Source of the DNA: Arthrobacter sp. B0490
Lineage (GTDB): Bacteria > Actinomycetota > Actinomycetes > Actinomycetales > Micrococcaceae
Assembly: GCF_002929355.1 (NCBI RefSeq)
Contig: NZ_PJIR01000006.1
Coordinates: 124,001 to 188,000, forward strand
DNA: 64,000 nucleotides
Reading direction: 5' to 3'
Shown piece by piece: positions 27,921 through 35,260 of this stretch. Numbering within the stretch: the first letter of the stretch is position 1; the number at the start of each line of letters is the position of its first letter. The position numbers and the translations under genes were made by a program. The notes under the pieces are model-generated. The model searched no databases, was not told where the DNA came from, and saw only the letters and a program-made list of their open reading frames with translations.

Positions 27921-28010
27921 GTCGTCAGGTCGCGCCTTGATCAGGCTGCGGTGTCGTCAGGGCGCGCCCTGATCAGGCTGCGGTGTCGTCAGGGCGCGCC
28001 CTGATGAGGT
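27921..28010. repeat. 32-bp tandem repeat near the 3' end of the DtxR-family gene
   Basis: Units begin GTCGTCAGG(T/G)CGCGCC and occur at 27921-27952, 27953-27984 and, partly, 27985-28007. A diverged unit recurs at 28074-28104, running into the end of the repressor gene at 28093. Each unit holds a GGGCGCGCCC palindrome and a TGATCA core. No protein-coding gene is evident in 27700-28092. Confidence 0.85.
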
Positions 28011-28092
28011 CACGTCATCGCGGAGTTGCGCCCGGTGGGGCTGTGGAGTCGGGAGATCGCGCCTGGTCAGGCGTCGTCGGGTCGGGCCCTGG

Positions 28093-28791
28093 TCAGGCCG
28101 CGACGGAGACGAACACGTGCGAGGCGACTTCGGGTGGCAGCTCGAGGGCTCCCTCGACCCCGGGGACGCGGACGGACACGTAGCCCCCGACGGACTCCAG
28201 GGCGAGCTGTGCACCGGGACGGAGGCCTCCCTCGTCGAGCTGCGTGAGGAGTTCGGGATCCACCTGGATGGGCTCGGCGAGGCGCACCAGCGTGACCTGC
28301 TCGCCGGGCGAGTAGGTGCCCATGGCGGACAGCAGGGTCACGACGCCGTCGGTGAACCGCTCCGACTCGACCCCACCGATGGCGGCGAGGCCGGGGATCG
28401 GGTTGCCGTACGGCGATTCGGAGGGCCTGCCGAGGAGTTCGTAGAGCCGCCGCTCGACGCGCTCACTCATCACGTGCTCCCAGCGACAGGCTTCGTCGTG
28501 GACGTAGGCCCAGTCGAGGCCGATGACGTCGCTGAGCAGGCGTTCCGCGAGACGGTGCTTCCGCATGACCCCGGTTGCCCTGCGGCGGCCGAGCTCCGTG
28601 AGTTCGAGGTGCCGGTCCCCGGAGACGACGACGAGCCCGTCGCGCTCCATGCGGCCGATGGTCTGGGAGACGGTCGGCCCCGAGTGGCGGAGGCGCTCGG
28701 CGATGCGTGCGCGGAGGGCGACGATGTTCTCTTCCTCGAGTTCAAGGATGGTCCGCAGGTACATCTCGGTGGTGTCGATGAGGTCCGTCAT
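28093..28791 (-). CDS. DtxR-family metal-dependent transcriptional repressor
   Basis: This 232-residue protein has an N-terminal winged helix (DTTEMYLRTILELEEENIVALRARIAERLRHSGPTVSQTIGRMERDGL). A dimerisation domain carries the metal ligands (HRLAERLLSDVIGLDWAYVHDEACRWEHVMS), and a C-terminal SH3/FeoA-like domain runs from about residue 150. The length and the extra domain are as in DtxR/IdeR. It would repress iron or manganese uptake genes when metal is bound, and which metal cannot be told. AAGGAG precedes the ATG. A 20-nt perfect palindrome 42 bp upstream is a candidate autoregulatory site. Confidence 0.93.
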   Translation of the reverse strand: MTDLIDTTEMYLRTILELEEENIVALRARIAERLRHSGPTVSQTIGRMERDGLVVVSGDRHLELTELGRRRATGVMRKHRLAERLLSDVIGLDWAYVHDEACRWEHVMSERVERRLYELLGRPSESPYGNPIPGLAAIGGVESERFTDGVVTLLSAMGTYSPGEQVTLVRLAEPIQVDPELLTQLDEGGLRPGAQLALESVGGYVSVRVPGVEGALELPPEVASHVFVSVAA

Positions 28792-28832
28792 GCGGTTCTG
28801 CTCCTTGGTGCGGTGCGGGTGCGCGGCTGGAG

Positions 28833-28852
28833 TGCCTCACGCCGGTGAGGCA
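28833..28852. promoter_or_regulatory. 20-nt perfect palindrome upstream of the DtxR-family gene
   Basis: TGCCTCAC and GTGAGGCA flank a GCCG centre in the region divergent to serC. GTGAGGCA followed by AG resembles the half-site of DtxR-family operators (TTAGGCTAG-like), so binding by the adjacent repressor is plausible but unproven. Confidence 0.4.
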
Positions 28853-28989
28853 AGCCACAGCCGCCACGGCAGGCTCCGCCCCACGCTCCCCAAGGTTAAC
28901 CCATGGCGCAACAGGCTCGGCAATCGGACAGGACGGCCCGGGACGGCCGCCGGAGGTATCGCCCCGGAGGTTCACAACCCGGACGTTAA

Positions 28990-30183
<1,194 letters not shown>

Positions 30184-30220
30184 GCCCATCGCGTCGCCCT
30201 GCTCGAACGGTCGGCGGGCT

Positions 30221-30310
30221 GGCGGGCGGACTGCCGCACGGAGGGACGGGCCGGGCCAGCGAGCCGGCGGGCGGACTGCCGCACGGAAGGACGGGCCGGC
30301 CCAGCGAGCT
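30221..30310. repeat. 45-bp tandem repeat downstream of serC
   Basis: Two units starting GGCGGGCGGACTGCCGCACG (30221 and 30266) differ at a few positions, and a third degenerates from 30311. They fill most of the 274-bp gap between serC and the DUF222-HNH gene. They lack the start and ribosome site of a gene. Confidence 0.85.
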
Positions 30311-30422
30311 GGTGGAGCGTCCGCTGTGAGTCGCCCGGACGTGGCCGTCCGGCCGGTCGTCCACACGCTCTGCTATGTGGACAACCACTCCCCCACTGGC
30401 CCTCCACATGCACGCCTCTCCC

Positions 30423-30451
30423 TTCGGAATAGAACATGTCTTCGATAAAAT
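30423..30451 (+). promoter_or_regulatory. Promoter with degenerate LexA (SOS) box for the DUF222-HNH gene
   Basis: TTCGGA (30423-30428) and TAAAAT (30446-30451) form a 17-bp-spaced promoter. Between them, 30430-30445 reads TAGAAC-ATGT-CTTCGA, which matches the actinobacterial SOS consensus TCGAAC-N4-GTTCGA at 10 of 12 positions. The ATG at 30458 is seven bases after the -10, so the mRNA should be leaderless. 13E12-family genes in mycobacteria are known for such boxes. Confidence 0.65.
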
Positions 30452-30457
30452 AAGGGT

Positions 30458-32077
30458 ATGGCCATTGCACCGACCGAGCGGTCCACCGAGAGTTCGCTGG
30501 AGTCGGCGCGCACGGCCCTGATGGACTGTGCGCATGCCGTGAGCCTGGAGCACCACGCCTTGTCCAGGACCGAGGCCCTCCACCTCGTGGTCGACGTAGA
30601 ACAGGTGTCCAGGATCGTCGATCACCTGCAGGTCCTCGCTGCCCGCATCGCGGAGGAACATCATCTAGCAGCCGACGAGCGCCCCGATACCGCCCTGGTG
30701 CCCGACCCAGCGCCCCGGGCGCCGACGCTCGGGGCGCTGGGTCGGGCACCTGTGCGGGCAGACAGCGCCGGCGACGGATTCAGGGACTGTGCGGAATTCC
30801 TGCGAGCCACTCTGGGCATCGGCCGGGCAGAAGCGAGGCGCCGCCTCACTCTGGCCGAGGTCGTGCTGCCCGGCCTGTCACCCACGGGTGCAACCGTTCC
30901 TGCACGCCTGGAGACACTGGGCGAAGCGGTGGGTTCCTGTGTCATCAGCGGGCGCGCGGCCACCGTCATCGCGCAGGCGTTACGGCGGGCGCACCCCTTC
31001 GCGACACCGGACCAGCGCACGTCGATGGAACAGCACCTCACACGGCAGGCGACCGAGTCCGACGAGGACGTCCTCCGTGTGCTGGCCCGCCGGTGGGAAT
31101 CGGTGCTCGACCAGGACGGTCAGGAACCCACCGACAAGATCCTGCGTGCCCGACAGGGTGTCTTTCTCAAGGGTCGTCGTTCCGGGCTTCACCTCCTCGA
31201 AATCGCGGCGACCGACGAGCAGTTCGAACACCTCGCCACCGTGATGAACTCCACCACCAACCCCCGCGGAACGACGCAGCGTCCCGACGTCGCCACGGGG
31301 TCGACGGGGTCGACCGGCGGAACCGACGACACTGCCGGTCCGGCGGGCGGTCCGGCGGGCGGTCCGGGAATCGACGACGCCGAGCGTCTCGCGAGCCGCA
31401 CGGCAGCTGATGCAGGCGGTCCCGCGAGAGCTGCCATGCGCGCCGATGGTCCCACGAGGGCTCAGAACCTGCTGGAGGGTCTGGTCGCGGCCTGCAGGAT
31501 CGCGCTGTCCGGCAACGGCCTTCCCGCGACCGGTGGACATCGCCCGCAGGTCCTGGTGACCATCGACCACAAGGACCTCACAGGCGCGACCGACCAGGCC
31601 GGTTCGGCCGTCTTCGCCGAACAGGTCAGCGCCCGGACCATCAGGAGAGTCGCATGCGACGCCGACCTCATCCCGGTGGTCCTGGGCGGAAGCGGTCAGG
31701 TCCTGGACGTCGGACGGGCTCAGCGGCTCTTTCCGCCGCACCTCCGGCGAGCGCTGGTGGCTCGGGACAAGGGATGCGCCTTCCCCGACTGCTCGATCCC
31801 CGCGAGCTGGTGCGAAGCGCACCACCTGACTCCGTGGTCCCGCGGCGGATCGACCAGCATCGACAACGGTGTCCTGCTCTGCTCCCATCACCACCACACG
31901 ATTCATCAGGGGAGCTGGACCGTCCACTCGCAGGCCGGCATCCCCTGGTTCACTCCCCCCACCCACCGAAGACGCTTCAGCGGCCCTCGCCGGAACCTCT
32001 TCTGGCAGGCAGGACCGGCTGTCGATGCGGAACTCGGGCACCGGTGGGTCGTGTCCGGTCGGCCGGATCCCGGGTGA
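30458..32077 (+). CDS. DUF222 / 13E12-repeat family HNH endonuclease
   Basis: This 539-residue protein has residues ~30-330 as the DUF222 helical domain (GFRDCAEFLRATLGIGRAEARRRLTLAE, ISGRAATVIAQALRR). A Gly/Thr/Asp-rich low-complexity segment at about 275-320 and a C-terminal HNH domain follow (GCAFPDCSIPASWCEAHHLTPWSRGGST, then NGVLLCSHHHHTIHQG). Many near-identical copies occur in actinobacterial genomes, and their function is uncertain. Residues 80-97 (VPDPAPRAPTLGALGRAP) are encoded by a 54-nt hairpin and look like an insertion in a linker. The promoter carries an SOS-like box. Confidence 0.93.
   Translation: MAIAPTERSTESSLESARTALMDCAHAVSLEHHALSRTEALHLVVDVEQVSRIVDHLQVLAARIAEEHHLAADERPDTALVPDPAPRAPTLGALGRAPVRADSAGDGFRDCAEFLRATLGIGRAEARRRLTLAEVVLPGLSPTGATVPARLETLGEAVGSCVISGRAATVIAQALRRAHPFATPDQRTSMEQHLTRQATESDEDVLRVLARRWESVLDQDGQEPTDKILRARQGVFLKGRRSGLHLLEIAATDEQFEHLATVMNSTTNPRGTTQRPDVATGSTGSTGGTDDTAGPAGGPAGGPGIDDAERLASRTAADAGGPARAAMRADGPTRAQNLLEGLVAACRIALSGNGLPATGGHRPQVLVTIDHKDLTGATDQAGSAVFAEQVSARTIRRVACDADLIPVVLGGSGQVLDVGRAQRLFPPHLRRALVARDKGCAFPDCSIPASWCEAHHLTPWSRGGSTSIDNGVLLCSHHHHTIHQGSWTVHSQAGIPWFTPPTHRRRFSGPRRNLFWQAGPAVDAELGHRWVVSGRPDPG
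30696..30749. repeat. 54-nt near-perfect hairpin inside the DUF222-HNH gene
   Basis: The 20-nt arms at 30696-30715 and 30730-30749 are perfectly complementary. Pairing continues inward with one G-T to a 4-nt loop at 30721-30724, giving a 25-bp stem. It keeps the reading frame open and encodes a Pro/Ala/Arg-rich stretch. Confidence 0.9.
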
Positions 32078-32265
32078 CCTGGGCGAGCGGGTCCCGGCGG
32101 TCGCCCGCAGGTTGAACCACGGTGGGGCCGCCCGGGCGCGGAACGCGTCGGACGCACCGGGGCTGGGTTCCCAGCAGCTCGCGAAAGCTCGGTGTCCGGG
32201 CTCGTCGGAGGGCCTATACCCAGCAGCCTGGAAGGGATCCGGTGCCAACCAGCTCGTCGGAGGCA

Positions 32266-33543
32266 CTACGGCGCGCTGTCGTCCGCCCCCGCCTCGTGAT
32301 CGAGACGCAGGCGGCGGGGCGCCGATCGGTCGTAGCGCAGCCGCACCTCGTGGTAGCGCCACGCCCAGAAGATGCCGACCGCGGCCGCGATGAGCCCGGA
32401 CGCCGCAGCAACTCCGAGGCTCCACCGCGGACCGAAGGCATCGGAGACCCAGCCCACCACCGGCGCCCCCAACGGCGTCCCGCCCAGGAAGATGGCGAAG
32501 TACAGGGCCATGACGCGGCCACGCATCGCGGGATCGGTCGTCGTCTGGACATAGGCGTTGGCACTCGTCATCAATGTCAGGGCGAAGAGGCCCACCGGGA
32601 CGAGGGACAGCCCGAACAGCCACAGGTTCGGAGCGAGAGCCGCGAGGATGCATGCAAGACCGAACGCCGCCGACGCCCCGAAGACGAAACGCAGGCGCGG
32701 ACGGTCCCGCCGGGCGGACAGCAGCGCCCCGGCAACCGATCCGACGGCCATGACGGACGACAGGACACCGAAGACACCGGCGTCCTGCCCGAACTCGGTA
32801 CGGGCCATGGCGGCGATGAACACGGCGAAGTTCAGGCCGAAGGTGCCGACGATGAAGATCGCGAGCATCACCACCATGAGGTCCGGCCGGAGGCGGACGT
32901 AGCGGAATCCGGCGCGGATGCGGCCCTTGCCCGGCCCCTGCCGGGGTTGCTTGTTCAACTCGGAACTGCGCATCACGAGCAGCACGTAGACCATCGCACC
33001 GAACGTCAGGGCGTTGATCATGAAGACCCAGCCCGGGCCGACCCCTGCCGTCAGGAGGCCGGCGGCGGCGGGGCCGATCAGGCGTGCACCGTTGAAGGAC
33101 GCGCTGTTCAGGGCCACGGCATTGGGCAGGTAGTCGTCGCGCACGAGCTCGGACACGAAGGCCTGCCGTGCAGGGGCGTCGAAGGCCGAGACGATGCCGA
33201 GCGCCAGGGCGAACGCATAGACGTGCCACAGGACGGCGACGTCGAGGAGGACCATCAGACCGAGGCCGACACCGAGGAGCGCCATGGCCACCTGGGTGAC
33301 GGCGAGCAGGCGACGCCGGTCGACCGTATCCGCGATCAGCCCCGCCCACGGTGCGATGACGAGTTGTGGCCCGAGCTGGAGGGCCATGACGACGCCGAGG
33401 GCCGATGCGCTCTGCGGCGTGAGGATGTCGTAGACCAGCCAGTCCTGGGCGGTCCGCTGCATCCAGGTACCGATATTGGAGATCAGGGCGCCGATGAACC
33501 AGAGCCTGTAGTTGTGGATGCCGAGCGATCGGAAGGTGCTCAT
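32266..33543 (-). CDS. MFS transporter (EntS/MFS_3-like)
   Basis: This 425-residue major facilitator has about 12 membrane helices, beginning FRSLGIHNYRLWFIGALISNIGTWMQRTAQDWLVY. It has the loop 2-3 motif LIADTVDRRRLLAVTQ and the mid-protein ALALGIVSAFDAPARQAFVSELV typical of the MFS_3/enterobactin-exporter-like branch. The substrate is unknown. It is the last gene of a cold-shock / DUF3027-like / MFS run (34 bp after the previous stop). Confidence 0.9.
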   Translation of the reverse strand: MSTFRSLGIHNYRLWFIGALISNIGTWMQRTAQDWLVYDILTPQSASALGVVMALQLGPQLVIAPWAGLIADTVDRRRLLAVTQVAMALLGVGLGLMVLLDVAVLWHVYAFALALGIVSAFDAPARQAFVSELVRDDYLPNAVALNSASFNGARLIGPAAAGLLTAGVGPGWVFMINALTFGAMVYVLLVMRSSELNKQPRQGPGKGRIRAGFRYVRLRPDLMVVMLAIFIVGTFGLNFAVFIAAMARTEFGQDAGVFGVLSSVMAVGSVAGALLSARRDRPRLRFVFGASAAFGLACILAALAPNLWLFGLSLVPVGLFALTLMTSANAYVQTTTDPAMRGRVMALYFAIFLGGTPLGAPVVGWVSDAFGPRWSLGVAAASGLIAAAVGIFWAWRYHEVRLRYDRSAPRRLRLDHEAGADDSAP

Positions 33544-33577
33544 GCCTGTCCCGTCCCGCTACGGCGCCCCGGTGCGA

Positions 33578-34315
33578 TCACCCGGCGTCGGTGGCTTCCG
33601 CGGTGTCGTCGGTGGCTTCCTGCCCGCCGGAGTCAGCAGCAGCTGCCGCCCGGCCGTCGCGTGCGTCCACCGTAGGGGCGGAGGTCGCCGGCTCGTCCGC
33701 CGGGGAAGCCGCAGGTACTGCCTGGTCATCGGGTGCGTCCGCCGGGGAAGCCGCGGTCGCCGGCTCGTCCGCCGGGGAAGCCGCAGGTACTGCCTGGTCA
33801 TCGGGTGCGTCCGCCGGGGAAGCCGCAGGTACTGCCTGGTCATCGGGTGCGTCCGCCGGGGAGGCCGCGGTCGCCGGCTCGTCCGCCGGGGAGTCCTCGG
33901 GGCGCACCCGCTCGGACCACGGCAGCCACTCGGGTGCGAGGAGCGACGTCGATGAGGGCAGCAGTCCGACCTCGCAGACCGTCACGTCCTTGCTGCGCGC
34001 CACGCGGGCGACGCTGGCGTACCAGTGCCATCCCCCGTACCCGGGCACGAACGCCTCGAACCGGTGCGTGACGAGGCGTTCGCCCTCGACGACGGCGGAG
34101 ACGTGGCTGCCCACCTGAGCCTCCGGGGCGACTTCGAGAATCCCGAGCCGGGCGCGGTCCACCGCTGCTTCGAGCACGACGTCGGATTTGGGGATGCGGC
34201 GCGACGCCCGCGGCTTCCGCGCGGTCCCGGCCGGCGCGGCATCGGCCCCTGCGGACGTGGTTGCTGCATCGATGGGAGCAGCGGCGTCGGCGGTCTCCAG
34301 GTTGCTCGAGGTCAT
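33578..34315 (-). CDS. DUF3027-like protein with repeat-expanded, apparently truncated C-terminus
   Basis: This 245-residue protein has residues ~35-140 resembling the N-terminal half of actinobacterial DUF3027 (VLEAAVDRARLGILEVAPEAQVG, GYGGWHWYASVARV, CEVGLLPSSTSLLAPEWLPWSERVRPED). From about residue 143 the sequence is only Ala/Pro/Asp-rich repeats of ASPADAPDDQAVPA and ASPADEPATA. The cysteine-rich C-terminal half I expect for the family is absent. It lies 9 bp after the cold-shock gene. Whether the protein is functional is open. Confidence 0.75.
   Translation of the reverse strand: MTSSNLETADAAAPIDAATTSAGADAAPAGTARKPRASRRIPKSDVVLEAAVDRARLGILEVAPEAQVGSHVSAVVEGERLVTHRFEAFVPGYGGWHWYASVARVARSKDVTVCEVGLLPSSTSLLAPEWLPWSERVRPEDSPADEPATAASPADAPDDQAVPAASPADAPDDQAVPAASPADEPATAASPADAPDDQAVPAASPADEPATSAPTVDARDGRAAAAADSGGQEATDDTAEATDAG
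33677..33893. repeat. Interleaved 42-bp and 30-bp tandem repeats in the DUF3027-like gene
   Basis: Units starting CGTCCGCCGGGGAAGCCGC alternate as 42-bp (A) and 30-bp (B) forms in the order A-B-A-A-B. Both are multiples of three, so the frame is kept. Copies are nearly identical, indicating recent expansion. Confidence 0.9.
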
Positions 34316-34324
34316 GGTCGAAGC

Positions 34325-34708
34325 CTACGCGTCGAGGTCGTCGGCCACGGCCCGCAGGACGGCGGCGACCTTGGAGGCATGCGCCTTCTCGGGGTAGCGG
34401 CCCTTGCGGAGGCCGTTGGACACCCCGTCGAGGAGCTTGATGAGGTCCTCGGTGATGACCGCCATGTCATCGGCGCTCTTGCGCGTGGCCTTGACCACCG
34501 AGGGTGCCTGCTCGAGGATGCGGGCGGACAGCGCCTGGGGTCCGCGCCGCCCGTCGGCCACGCCGAACTCCAGTCTGGTGCCGACCTTCACCTCGCTCAC
34601 GCCGGCGGGGAGCGCCGAGGCGTGCAGGAACACCTCCTTGCCCTCGTCGGTGGACAGGAAGCCGAAACCCTTGTCCGCGTCGAACCACTTCACTTTGCCG
34701 ATGGGCAC
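34325..34708 (-). CDS. Cold-shock domain protein, long actinobacterial type
   Basis: This 127-residue protein has residues 1-66 as a cold-shock domain with both RNA-binding motifs (KGFGFLST and EVFLHASAL) and a start MPIGKVKWFDADKG. The extra ~60 residues are helical (KSADDMAVITEDLIKLLDGVSNGLRKGRYPEKAHASK), as in the longer Csp proteins of Micrococcaceae and Mycobacterium. It would act as an RNA chaperone. It heads the operon with the DUF3027-like and MFS genes. A TATCCT-like -10 lies near 34835-34842 on the minus strand. Confidence 0.92.
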   Translation of the reverse strand: MPIGKVKWFDADKGFGFLSTDEGKEVFLHASALPAGVSEVKVGTRLEFGVADGRRGPQALSARILEQAPSVVKATRKSADDMAVITEDLIKLLDGVSNGLRKGRYPEKAHASKVAAVLRAVADDLDA

Positions 34709-34889
34709 GTCGTCTACCTCTTCTTTGCTGTACCGGGCGGCGAGCGCCTGCGGTCCTGGCCCCGATCCGTGGGCACCGCCCGGTGGCCGGGCTCACCGCC
34801 GCTCCATACGACCGGGGAAGTCTGTACCCCCTAGGATATAGCGTCCGCCGCGGCCATCGGTGTCTTGGTTCTTGTAGTCTGGGACGGCT

Positions 34890-35180
34890 ATGACCCCCGA
34901 CGAACCGGCACCGGTACCCTCCCCCGACCACCTCCAGCGGGAGACCGCCGCCGCCGACGCACCGGACGGCACGTCCCGCAGGCGGTCGGTGGTCCTGGTC
35001 CTCGCGGTCGTCTTCGCCGCACTCGGGCTGCTGTCGCTCACAGCGATCCTCGCCACCGCGTTCCTCCAGGGGACCGTGTGGCCCGGCTTCGTGCTGGCCA
35101 CCTACTTCTGCCTGCCGATCGCCTTCCTCCTGATGGTGGTCCTCGTCGTCTGGTCCGCCGTCTCGCGCCGGAGATCCTGA
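34890..35180 (+). CDS. Small hypothetical membrane protein
   Basis: This 96-residue protein has a hydrophilic N-terminus of ~30 residues ending RRR, then two membrane helices (SVVLVLAVVFAALGLLSLTAILA and FVLATYFCLPIAFLLMVVLVVW) and a basic tail. No family is recognised. A TGTAGTCT extended -10 ends nine bases before the ATG, suggesting a very short or absent leader. It is divergent from the cold-shock gene. Confidence 0.7.
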   Translation: MTPDEPAPVPSPDHLQRETAAADAPDGTSRRRSVVLVLAVVFAALGLLSLTAILATAFLQGTVWPGFVLATYFCLPIAFLLMVVLVVWSAVSRRRS

Positions 35181-35260
35181 CTCCGCACCGCCCGTCGAGG
35201 AGGATGTCGGTCGCCCGGGCTCCCCCTCCCGTGTCGGCGGTGGCGGGTACCCTTGGAGGA

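Noticed and set aside
27921..28104. CRISPR array
   Set aside because: The units are contiguous tandem repeats with no unique spacers, and no cas genes are present.
33677..33893. CRISPR array or mobile-element repeats
   Set aside because: The repeats are in-frame coding repeats without spacers or flanking transposase.
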